The translations under genes and the position numbers were made by a program. A DNA stretch of 64,000 bases from M3007 sp046160625. GTDB taxonomy: Bacteria; Bacteroidota; Bacteroidia; Chitinophagales; Saprospiraceae. The notes below the pieces were generated by a model, which worked only from the letters and a program-made list of their open reading frames with translations, was not told where the DNA came from and did not search any database. Position 1 is the stretch's first letter. Every line of letters starts with the position of its first letter. Shown here piece after piece: positions 56,917-64,000 of the stretch. The stretch lies in NCBI GenBank assembly GCA_046160625.1, contig JBJXGZ010000143.1, positions 1 to 64,000 on the forward strand. The letters are read 5' to 3'.

Positions 56917-58518
56917 CTACCCCATCGCGGCTTTCACAAACGATACGAATAGCGGATGCGGATTTTCAACTGTACTTTTCAACTCTGGGTGGAATTGAAC
57001 CCCCACGAACCACTTTAGTTCAGGTATCTCGATGATTTCCACCAGATTCGTCTCTGGATTTATTCCAGTGGCGACCATACCCGCTTTTTCAAAATCAATC
57101 AAATATTTGTTGTTGAATTCCCATCGGTGACGATGACGTTCGCTGATTTGGGCATTTTTATAGGCCTCCAGCGCCATTGATTTTTTCTTCAAACTACAGT
57201 CATAAGCGCCAAGTCGCATCGTTCCGCCTTTTTGGGTAATGTTTTTTTGTTCGGCCATCATGTCAATAACGGGATGTGGGGTATCTGCGGTTACCTCTGT
57301 GCTGGCCGCTCCGTTGAGATGGAGCACATTGCGAGCAAACTCCACACAAGCGCATTGCATCCCCAGGCAAATGCCGAAAAAGGGGATGTTGTTTTCACGC
57401 GCAAAACGGATGGCCGATAACTTGCCATCAATGCCGCGCTCGCCAAAACCCGGTGCGACCAAAATGCCGTTCAGTCCTGCCAAAGCCTTACTAACGTCCT
57501 TGTAACTCCCTTCCAAAGCCTCTGCGTGAATGGGTTGTACCCGCACCTTGCACTCGTTCACTGCACCTGCATGGACAAAAGATTCGTAGATAGATTTGTA
57601 GGCATCTGGCAGTTCGTTGTATTTGCCAATAAGTCCAATTTTGACCTCGTGAAGCGGGTTTTTGAGTTTGCCCAAAAAGTTTTTCCAGGTTGTGAGGTTT
57701 GGCTCTTTGGTGTCTTTCAAGTGAAGTTTTGAAATGACGACCGAGTCAAGACGCTCTTTGTGCAGCAAAAGCGGCACGTCGTAAATCGTCTCGGCATCAA
57801 TCATTTCAATTACAGAGGAGGTCTCCACGTTGCAGAATTGCGCCAATTTCCGACGGATATCAAGGTTTAGCGGATGTTCTGTGCGGCAGGCCAAGATGTC
57901 AGGTTGAACCCCGAGGCTAAGTAGTTCTTTTACAGAGTGTTGTGTGGGTTTTGTCTTGAGTTCTTTGGCAGCGTTGAGGTACGGAACAAGGGTCAGGTGA
58001 ATGGCTAAAGAGTGCTCCTTGCCCAATTCCCAGCGCAATTGGCGAACTGATTCGACATACGGCAATGATTCAATATCGCCCACCGTACCGCCCAATTCGG
58101 TCAAAACGATGTCGAACTGACCTGTTTGGCCGAGCAGCAGCATCCGCCGCTTTATCTCGTCGGTGATATGGGGGATTACTTGTACCGTTTTGCCCAAAAA
58201 AGCCCCCGCGCGTTCCTGCTCGATGACGGTCTGATAAATCCGCCCGGTAGTCACGTTGTTGGCCTGCGAGGTTGGGGTGTTGAGGTACCGTTCGTAATGA
58301 CCGAGATCAAGATCGGTCTCGGCGCCATCGTCTGTGACATAGCATTCGCCATGCTCATAAGGGTTGAGCGTGCCGGGATCCACGTTGAGGTATGGGTCGA
58401 ATTTTTGAATGGTAACTGAAAAGCCGCGCGCCTGAAGCAATTTAGCGAGGCTGGCACAAAGGATTCCTTTTCCAAGCGAGGAGGTGACGCCGCCCGTAAC
58501 AAAGATGTATTTCGTCAT
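56917..58518 (-). CDS. pyrG: CTP synthase
   Basis: 533 residues, the normal length. The synthetase domain opens KYIFVTGGVTSSLGKGILCA with the ATP-binding P-loop, then FDPYLNVDPGTLNPYEHGEC and ETDLDLGHYERYLN. The glutaminase domain (from about residue 290) has FGICLGMQCACVEFARNVLH with the catalytic cysteine and a final VGVQFHPEL with the catalytic histidine. The enzyme aminates UTP to CTP with glutamine in the cytoplasm. Expression is probably from the promoter box at 58544-58551. The 241 bases between its end and the small lipoprotein gene hold nothing I can assign. Confidence 0.97.
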   Translation of the reverse strand: MTKYIFVTGGVTSSLGKGILCASLAKLLQARGFSVTIQKFDPYLNVDPGTLNPYEHGECYVTDDGAETDLDLGHYERYLNTPTSQANNVTTGRIYQTVIEQERAGAFLGKTVQVIPHITDEIKRRMLLLGQTGQFDIVLTELGGTVGDIESLPYVESVRQLRWELGKEHSLAIHLTLVPYLNAAKELKTKPTQHSVKELLSLGVQPDILACRTEHPLNLDIRRKLAQFCNVETSSVIEMIDAETIYDVPLLLHKERLDSVVISKLHLKDTKEPNLTTWKNFLGKLKNPLHEVKIGLIGKYNELPDAYKSIYESFVHAGAVNECKVRVQPIHAEALEGSYKDVSKALAGLNGILVAPGFGERGIDGKLSAIRFARENNIPFFGICLGMQCACVEFARNVLHLNGAASTEVTADTPHPVIDMMAEQKNITQKGGTMRLGAYDCSLKKKSMALEAYKNAQISERHRHRWEFNNKYLIDFEKAGMVATGINPETNLVEIIEIPELKWFVGVQFHPELKSTVENPHPLFVSFVKAAMG

Positions 58519-58543
58519 AGAATGTTTTACTCGTTACGGGATG

Positions 58544-58551
58544 CAAAGGTA
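58544..58551 (-). promoter_or_regulatory. -7 promoter box of pyrG
   Basis: Minus-strand TACCTTTG, an exact match, 25 bases upstream of the ATG at 58518. Confidence 0.55.
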
Positions 58552-58654
58552 GGAAAGGGATTGAGAATGAATGCGAGACACAGGAAAAACTAAACCTCAA
58601 AATGCAAATCAGAAGAACTGCAAAATTTAAAATCAGTAATAAGGGTCTAACCTA

Positions 58655-58662
58655 TAATTTTG
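58655..58662 (+). promoter_or_regulatory. -7 promoter box of the propeller T9SS gene
   Basis: TAATTTTG matches TAnnTTTG, 31 bases upstream of the ATG at 58694. Confidence 0.45.
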
Positions 58663-58693
58663 ACAAACAAATCTTTACTCAAATTCGGTTACC

Positions 58694-61234
58694 ATGAAAA
58701 AATTTTGGCTACTGTCCCCTCCTACATTAAAGTTTTGGCGGGTAAAACTACTCCTGCTACTGCCGCTGCTTTCAAATCTCTCCGCCCAAACCCTTAACTT
58801 CCAGCCCCGCGGTGTTGGCGGTGGTGGCGCCCTGTTCTTCCCCCGCGTAAATCCAGCCAACGATAACGAGTTCTATGTCTCTTGCGACATGAGCCAGATG
58901 TTCCACACCACAGATTTTGGTGAGCACTACGATCAAATCCATTTCCAGCAATTACAAGCATTTGGCGCCTTTTCCACCTATGAATGGACCAATGACCCTG
59001 ATGTGGCCTACTGCAACCATAATGACGGGAACAACGGATATCCGGTCCGCACAATGAACGGCGGAACCTCCTGGCAAATCTTGCCCGGTCACAACAGTAA
59101 CAATGGCCCTGTAACCCGAATGGTCGCCAACTATCAGAAACCCAATCAGTTGCTTATAAATTATTATGGCAACATTTTCATTTCCAACGATTTTGGCAAC
59201 TCGCTTCAATTGGTAAAACAGGCAGCCAACAATGGCGTGGGCCTGATCATGGGCGGTACATTTTTTGATGGGGAAAATATCTACATCGGAACCAATGAAG
59301 GAATTTTTCGCAGCATAAACGGCGGAACTTCATTCAGCCTCCTGCCAACAAGCGGATTGGGGGCAGGACAGGTTATTTGGAGTTTTGCAGCTGGGAAAAG
59401 TAACGGAACCACTCGCTTCACTTGCATTACTGCTGATGTAGCAGATGTGTACAACGGTGTGATGCCCTGGGAATATTGGGGCTTTGCAAATGGGGTATAT
59501 ACTATGGAAAATGCCTCGGGCGTGTGGCAATCTAAGGTGGCAGGCATTGATTTTCTCAACGATTTCGTGATGTACGTAGGCATGGCCTGGAACGATGCAA
59601 ACACAATATATCTCGGCGGAAATGATGGCGCCCTAAATTCCCCCCTGATAATGAAGACTGAAAACGGGGGGAATTCCTGGGAAAAAGTCTTCAAAAGCAC
59701 CAACAACGTGCATATCAACACGGGCTGGAGTGGCTTTGGTGGCGACAAAGGATGGAGCTGGGGCGAGTCCTGTTTTGGCATTAGCGTTGCACCCTTAAAT
59801 TCGGACAAGGTACTGTTCAGTGATTTCGGTTTCGTCCATGTGAGCGCCAATGGCGGAGACAACTGGAAACAAGCATACCTAAACAGCGCCTACCAAAACC
59901 CTCCTGATGCGCCCACGCCCAAGCGCAAAGCCTACGAGAGCATTGGCCTGGAAAATACCACTGCATGGCAACTTCACTGGCACGGTCAAGAGGAAATACT
60001 GGCAGCATTCAGCGATATCGGCATGATCCGAAGCACAGATGGTGGCGATCTTTGGGGCTTCACGTACAATGGCATGTCGGTCAATTCGGTTTATCGCATT
60101 GTCGAGGCGCCTGAAAACAATTGGTTATTCGCCGCTACTTCTGGAATCCACGATATGTACCAAAGTACCCGACTTCAAGACGGGATTTTGGATGCCAATG
60201 ACAATGCCGGAAAAGTTTTTTACTCCACCAATGGCGGCAGCGATTGGGTGCAGCACCATAGTTTCGGACACCCTGTCTTTTGGCTAGCGAAAGACCCCAA
60301 TCAGCCCTTGCTTTATGCCAGTGTGATCCATTTCGGTGGCGGAGGATCTGCGATGAAAGGTGGGATTTGGCGTAGCGGTTTGAGCGCAAATTGGACACAA
60401 CTCCCCGCTCCGCCCCGTACGGAAGGCCACCCCGCAAGTATTGTGGTTTTGAACGACGGCAAGGTCGCTTGCACTTTTTCCGGGCGAAGGAATTCCAGTG
60501 GGCAATTCACCGCCAGCTCGGGGGTTTTCCTATACGACCCTGCTACCAATGCCTGGGCCGACCGCAGTCACCCGGACATGCATTATTGGACGAAAGACAT
60601 TGTGATAGACCCTTCAGATCCAAGCCAAAATACCTGGTACGTCGGCGTTTTCAGCGGTTGGGGCGGTGCGCCCAATGGGAAAGGCGGATTATTCAGAACT
60701 ACGAACCGCGGTCTTAATTGGACAAAACTGACAGGTTCTCAATTTGACCGGGTTACTTCATTGACTTTCAATCCACAAAACCTGCAACAAGCCTATCTGA
60801 CGACCGAGACGCAGGGGCTATGGGTGACCAATAATATTAATGCTACACTCCCTACTTGGGGCTTGGTAGAAAGCTATCCTTTCCGCCAACCGGAACGTGT
60901 TTTTTTTAATCCATATAAATCTTCGGAAATGTGGGTGACGAGTTTCGGGAATGGGCTTAAAGTGGCGCAAATCACCACTCCGACACAAGAGGCGACAAAA
61001 GTCTCCTCTGCCCTGCGGATATGGCCGAACCCGATTGCAAATGGGTTTTTGCAAGTCGAATTGCCTGAAGCGACATCTGGTGACATCATCATTTCAGATA
61101 TGCTAGGGAGGGTAGTTTGGCAAGGGGAGATGGAACGAGGCGAGCAGATTTTGAAACTGGAAACTTATGGTTGGTCATCCGGGATGTTCTGGATTAAATA
61201 TGGGGAAGCAAGCGGGTGGTTTTTTAAACTATGA
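58694..61234 (+). CDS. Secreted BNR-propeller protein with T9SS type A sorting domain
   Basis: 846 residues. The signal peptide ends near LLSNLSAQ. The body is a two-part Asp-box propeller like VPS10/xyloglucanase-type proteins: NEFYVSCDMSQMFHTTDFGE, MNGGTSWQILPGHN, IFRSINGGTSFSLLP, KTENGGNSWEKVFKS, HVSANGGDNWKQAYLN, YSTNGGSDWVQHHSF and FRTTNRGLNWTKLTG. The C-terminus is a type A sorting domain (LRIWPNPIANGFLQVELPE, MLGRVVWQGEMERGEQIL, SSGMFWIKYGEASGWFFKL). A glycan-hydrolase role (GH74-like) is possible, as such propellers include endoglucanases, but I cannot point to catalytic residues. The convergent spacer downstream holds a periodic repeat. Confidence 0.87.
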   Translation: MKKFWLLSPPTLKFWRVKLLLLLPLLSNLSAQTLNFQPRGVGGGGALFFPRVNPANDNEFYVSCDMSQMFHTTDFGEHYDQIHFQQLQAFGAFSTYEWTNDPDVAYCNHNDGNNGYPVRTMNGGTSWQILPGHNSNNGPVTRMVANYQKPNQLLINYYGNIFISNDFGNSLQLVKQAANNGVGLIMGGTFFDGENIYIGTNEGIFRSINGGTSFSLLPTSGLGAGQVIWSFAAGKSNGTTRFTCITADVADVYNGVMPWEYWGFANGVYTMENASGVWQSKVAGIDFLNDFVMYVGMAWNDANTIYLGGNDGALNSPLIMKTENGGNSWEKVFKSTNNVHINTGWSGFGGDKGWSWGESCFGISVAPLNSDKVLFSDFGFVHVSANGGDNWKQAYLNSAYQNPPDAPTPKRKAYESIGLENTTAWQLHWHGQEEILAAFSDIGMIRSTDGGDLWGFTYNGMSVNSVYRIVEAPENNWLFAATSGIHDMYQSTRLQDGILDANDNAGKVFYSTNGGSDWVQHHSFGHPVFWLAKDPNQPLLYASVIHFGGGGSAMKGGIWRSGLSANWTQLPAPPRTEGHPASIVVLNDGKVACTFSGRRNSSGQFTASSGVFLYDPATNAWADRSHPDMHYWTKDIVIDPSDPSQNTWYVGVFSGWGGAPNGKGGLFRTTNRGLNWTKLTGSQFDRVTSLTFNPQNLQQAYLTTETQGLWVTNNINATLPTWGLVESYPFRQPERVFFNPYKSSEMWVTSFGNGLKVAQITTPTQEATKVSSALRIWPNPIANGFLQVELPEATSGDIIISDMLGRVVWQGEMERGEQILKLETYGWSSGMFWIKYGEASGWFFKL

Positions 61235-61245
61235 TTCATGTTAAT

Positions 61246-61307
61246 CACGCAACGGCGCAACGACGCAACGTTTTAAAACCGAGAAAAAAACGTTGCGCCG
61301 TTGCGTG
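61246..61307. repeat. Periodic inverted repeat, 8-nt ACGCAACG units, arms unequal by one unit
   Basis: Left arm 61246-61274 has units CACGCAACG, GCGCAACG, ACGCAACG then TTTT. The right arm 61287-61307, reverse-complemented, is identical except that the third unit (61263-61270) is missing. The 12-base loop is A-rich. It lies between the convergent propeller and nitrilase genes. Confidence 0.88.
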
Positions 61308-61313
61308 AAAATC

Positions 61314-62129
61314 TTACGCCTTAAATTCAAACACATCCGCGTCCAACAAAAACGGCAACTGCACTCGGTAGGCTTTCAGGTCCTCCAATGAAATATTCAC
61401 CGTAACAATGTCCTCCTTTCCATCAGGAATTTGCGCGAGTGGCTGCCCTGAATGGTCAATAATGGCTGAGTCCCCTGAATATTCAAAATCGTTACCATCC
61501 GCTCCGGCGATGTTAACCCCTACAACAAACGATTGATTTTCAATCGCTCTGGCCACCAATAACGAACGCCAATGATGTGCACGACGATTGGGCCAGTTGG
61601 CCACGTAGATCAATAAATCATATTGGACATTAGGACCTTGGACGTTGGATATTGAACTGCGCTGCTCCCATTGTGTGTTTCGGCTCCAGGCAGGAAAACG
61701 CAAATCATAACAAATCAGTGGACATATACGCCAACCAAGCCATTCAACGATGAGGCGTTTTTTTCCGGCACTGAAGTTTTCTTGTTCGTTGGCCAGCGAA
61801 AACAAGTGTTTCTTATCATAATGGTCAAATTGCCCATCCGGGCGTATGAAGATGAGCCGATTGAAGTATTGATCTCTTTCGACGCAGATAAAGCTGCCTG
61901 TAATTGCCGCGTTCAAATCCTGAGAAACGGCGCGTAACCAATCCATTGTAGGCCCATTCATTGGCTCAGCGAGCGCAGTGGCATTCATCGAAAACCCGGT
62001 TGTGAACATTTCAGGTAGCACCACCAAATCTGTATTCCCACGCAGTGGCAAGAGCTTTTCGGCAATCATTGTGCGGTTCGCACTAGGATTTTCCCAATGC
62101 AGAGAGGATTGTACGATGGATATGCGCAT
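61314..62129 (-). CDS. Omega-amidase-like nitrilase family hydrolase (YafV/NIT2-type)
   Basis: 271 residues from the ATG at 62129 (MRISIVQSSLHWENPSANR). The catalytic triad of the carbon-nitrogen hydrolase family is present: Glu in VVLPEMFTTGFSM, Lys in HYDKKHLFSLANE and Cys in ICYDLRFPAWSRN; ANWPNRRAHHWRSLLVARAI is a YafV/NIT2 signature. It probably hydrolyses alpha-ketoglutaramate or a similar omega-amide in the cytoplasm (methionine salvage or transamination clean-up). Between the cysteine motif and YDLLIYVANWP it carries about 15 extra residues (SSISNVQGPNVQ) coded by a periodic DNA insert. Confidence 0.92.
   Translation of the reverse strand: MRISIVQSSLHWENPSANRTMIAEKLLPLRGNTDLVVLPEMFTTGFSMNATALAEPMNGPTMDWLRAVSQDLNAAITGSFICVERDQYFNRLIFIRPDGQFDHYDKKHLFSLANEQENFSAGKKRLIVEWLGWRICPLICYDLRFPAWSRNTQWEQRSSISNVQGPNVQYDLLIYVANWPNRRAHHWRSLLVARAIENQSFVVGVNIAGADGNDFEYSGDSAIIDHSGQPLAQIPDGKEDIVTVNISLEDLKAYRVQLPFLLDADVFEFKA
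61620..61654. repeat. Periodic GGAC-type insert inside the nitrilase gene
   Basis: On the plus strand four GGA cores occur at 61625, 61633, 61640 and 61647, 7-8 bases apart, flanked by ATATTG at 61620-61625 and 61649-61654. It stays in frame and codes the extra loop in the enzyme. It lacks an opposed arm, unlike the intergenic elements. Confidence 0.6.
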
Positions 62130-62175
62130 AGAGGAGCGTAAATTTGGAAGCAAGGTACGGATCGAAAAATCATAC

Positions 62176-62183
62176 TAACTTTG
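62176..62183 (+). promoter_or_regulatory. -7 promoter box of the T9SS sialidase-like gene
   Basis: TAACTTTG matches TAnnTTTG, 23 bases upstream of the ATG at 62207, supporting that start over one at 62144. Confidence 0.5.
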
Positions 62184-62206
62184 GCAATTGGAAAAAACAC
62201 TTCTCT

Positions 62207-63664
62207 ATGAAATATTTTGTCTTCCTGGCCCTCTTCTTAATTTGCCAATCCGCAATTGCGCAATCCGGTATAAATTGGTCACAAAGCACCATCGTGGCTT
62301 CCAATCAATATGGCAACATGCACCCCAGGGTGGTAACCGATGGTTCCGGTGACCCTTTGATTATCTGGGGGAACAACAACTCCAAGCAAGTTTTTTTCAG
62401 CCGATGGATTGGGAACGGCTTCTCCATTCCGGTAAACTTAAACCCGGATTCCATCCCAATTTTTGCAGCATCCTGGGCTGGCCCGGATTTGGCTTCACAT
62501 GGCGACACGGTGTACGTCGTTTTTAAAGAAACCCCGGAAGATGCAAGCGGGATTTATATTGTGCGTTCCTTCGATGGCGGGGCAAATTTCTCGGCTCCGT
62601 TTCGCGTGGACTCCATTGTAAACGGCAAATCCAGATTTCCGGCTGTAAGTACCGATGCAAATGGTCATCCATTGGTAGCGTTTATGAAATTCAACCAGAG
62701 TTGGGGCGACGCGCATTATGTGTTGGCAAAATCAGCGGATAACGGCAGCACTTTTGGCCCGGATGAATTGGGGAGCGGCTTTTCAGGAGGGGCTGTTTGC
62801 GATTGCTGCCCTGCCTCGGTAACCTCCTCAGGTAATACTGTAGCATTGCTCTATCGCGATAATTTGAATAATCTACGCAACAGCTGGGCTGGAATTTCTT
62901 TTGACAACGCCAGTAGTTTCGGTGCCGGAATAGAAATTGACAATACAGATTGGATGATTAACGCTTGCCCATCAAGTGGACCAGACGGTATAATTATCGG
63001 CGACGGACTCTACTCCGTTTTCATGAGTGCTGCAAGCGGTAAAACGCTCTGTTACAGAAGCCATTCAAGCCTCAGTACATTTCAATTGGAATCCATTGAA
63101 CCACTCACTGGCGAATTTGCAGGCTTAGGACAACAGAATTTTCCAAGAATTGCCACAGCCGGGATTGCCGCAGCAGTAGTTTGGAGACAAACAGTAAATG
63201 GCAGCGCTCAGCTAGCAGTTCAGTTTACAGATAATATCTTTAACGGATTCCCCTCTGGGCACACTGTGCTGGCTGGCAGTAATGTAATGAATGCCGACAT
63301 CGCGCTGTCTTCAAACGGCAAGGCGTATGTGGTTTGGGAGGACATGAGTACCGGGACAGTAAATTATAAACACGGTGTCTTCTCCCTTTCGGGTGCAAGT
63401 GATCCTGCTAGTATCCAAGAGTCCATCCTTGTCTATCCCAATCCCGCAAAACAATCAACATTGAACATCCAAATCAATGCTCCAGATGAGCAGCATCTTT
63501 CATACAGTGTTTTCAACCCACAAGGGCAACAAATGCTAACCGGACAAGGACAATTGATCGAAGGAGGCATGAAAGTGGACATTTCTAGTTTACCCCGCGG
63601 GTTTTATTTTATCAAAGTAAACTACCGGAACCAGCATGTCCTTCGATCCGTGGTTATTGAATGA
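62207..63664 (+). CDS. Secreted sialidase-fold protein with T9SS type A sorting domain
   Basis: 485 residues from the ATG at 62207 (MKYFVFLALFLICQSAIAQ, signal peptide). The body is a six-bladed propeller of the exo-sialidase-like type (HPRVVTDGSGDPLIIWGNN, VRSFDGGANFSAPFRVDS, FPAVSTDANGHPLVAFMKF, AKSADNGSTFGPDELG, GNTVALLYRDNLNNLRNSW), with a CDCC motif (GGAVCDCCPASV). The sialidase arginine triad is not evident, so enzymatic activity is doubtful. The end is a type A sorting domain (ILVYPNPAKQSTLNIQINAP, LPRGFYFIKVNYR, VLRSVVIE). It ends 13 bases from the convergent partial gene. Confidence 0.85.
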   Translation: MKYFVFLALFLICQSAIAQSGINWSQSTIVASNQYGNMHPRVVTDGSGDPLIIWGNNNSKQVFFSRWIGNGFSIPVNLNPDSIPIFAASWAGPDLASHGDTVYVVFKETPEDASGIYIVRSFDGGANFSAPFRVDSIVNGKSRFPAVSTDANGHPLVAFMKFNQSWGDAHYVLAKSADNGSTFGPDELGSGFSGGAVCDCCPASVTSSGNTVALLYRDNLNNLRNSWAGISFDNASSFGAGIEIDNTDWMINACPSSGPDGIIIGDGLYSVFMSAASGKTLCYRSHSSLSTFQLESIEPLTGEFAGLGQQNFPRIATAGIAAAVVWRQTVNGSAQLAVQFTDNIFNGFPSGHTVLAGSNVMNADIALSSNGKAYVVWEDMSTGTVNYKHGVFSLSGASDPASIQESILVYPNPAKQSTLNIQINAPDEQHLSYSVFNPQGQQMLTGQGQLIEGGMKVDISSLPRGFYFIKVNYRNQHVLRSVVIE

Positions 63665-63677
63665 ACTTGAACTTCCA

Positions 63678-64000
63678 TCATCTTAAAAGTGTCACATTGC
63701 CTTTCAAAAGATCTATGTGGCCATCCTTATATTCCGCTTCCAGTAGCCAAACAAACACCGCCGGATCACAGGGTTGACCCCTGAATGAACCATCCCAACC
63801 CCTCGTAGTATCGTTTACTGAAAAGTTTTGATCCTCGTAGACCAACTCGCCCCAGCGATCAAAAATCTTGAATACCCGCACTTTGCGTACCTGTTGGCTT
63901 TTACCATGCACCACCAGCAAGTCGTTTTCAAAATCGCCGTTGGGGGTAAAAGCCGTAGGGACGTACACCCCGCGTGGTTTTTCAACGGTCACTCTTATTT
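63678..64000 (-). CDS. C-terminal end of a T9SS type B (CHU_C) protein, runs off the right edge
   Basis: The frame is open through the window end; the apparent GTG start at 63992 is only an internal codon (upstream codons in frame continue). The visible 107 residues are almost exactly the type B sorting domain: VYVPTAFTPNGDFENDLLVV, VRVFKIFDRWGELVYEDQNF, GWDGSFRGQPCDPAVFVWLL, and final KGNVTLLR. The rest of the protein lies outside the window, and type B cargoes are usually very large. Confidence 0.9.
   Translation of the reverse strand, partial: IRVTVEKPRGVYVPTAFTPNGDFENDLLVVHGKSQQVRKVRVFKIFDRWGELVYEDQNFSVNDTTRGWDGSFRGQPCDPAVFVWLLEAEYKDGHIDLLKGNVTLLR

Noticed and set aside
1..64000. tRNA or rRNA genes in the spacers
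   Set aside because: I read the spacers over about 150 bases for cloverleaf or rRNA-like sequence and found none; a tRNAscan run would settle it.

Overview
The window looks like chromosomal DNA of a Bacteroidota bacterium, most likely from a Saprospiria-type lineage (Haliscomenobacter/Lewinella relatives); the phylum is well supported, the lower rank is my inference. The evidence is at least seven secreted proteins with type IX secretion (T9SS) C-terminal sorting domains, a PorP/SprF-OmpA pair, the DUF1501/DUF1800 pair, a bacillithiol-system YtxJ protein, and many genes preceded by the Bacteroidota -7 promoter box TAnnTTTG. I see no rRNA, tRNA, CRISPR array, insertion sequence or prophage.

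Layout. 1-4.8 kb: a cut-off exported protein, a 4HBT thioesterase, a DUF1573 protein, the heme lyase CcmF and an NTF2-like exported protein, all on the minus strand. 5-13.6 kb: a small T9SS cargo followed by a giant repeat protein with a self-cleaving S74 chaperone tail, a lipoprotein, a lamin-tail adhesin-like protein and a DUF937 protein. 13.7-20.8 kb: oligopeptide-binding lipoprotein, SppA, a polytopic membrane protein, an RlmL-like rRNA methyltransferase and a CarH-like MerR regulator. 20.9-24.2 kb: a compact strand-alternating cluster with an orphan double-glycine peptide, a DUF6794 protein, small membrane proteins, a one-domain asparaginase and a GT9 glycosyltransferase. 24.3-36 kb: PorP/OmpA, an NfuA-like Fe-S protein, cell-surface proteins and an esterase. 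36-47 kb: YfhO, NYN-CSD, a VPS10-like propeller, DUF1501 and DUF1800. 47-64 kb: very large T9SS proteins, cystathionine beta-synthase, an aldo/keto reductase, MltG, PlsC, a tiny lipoprotein with YtxJ, CTP synthase, two propeller-type T9SS cargoes, an omega-amidase-like nitrilase, and the tail of another T9SS type B protein.

Much of the window concerns the envelope: exported and sorted proteins, their outer-membrane machinery, peptidoglycan and phospholipid synthesis, and cytochrome maturation.

The most unusual content is between the genes. At least eight intergenic spacers hold long inverted repeats whose arms are themselves quasi-tandem runs of 8-9 nt units. The unit differs completely from element to element, but the architecture is the same. 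Two have one or two extra whole units in one arm. All lie downstream of at least one gene end and none lies in a divergent promoter spacer. A second class consists of compact hyphenated palindromes strung or nested together (25.5, 45.3, 51.4-51.6 and 53.0 kb). Possibly related short elements also sit inside genes: a periodic insert in the nitrilase and 27-nt tandem units in the VPS10-like gene, with a degenerate intergenic copy at 54.1 kb.
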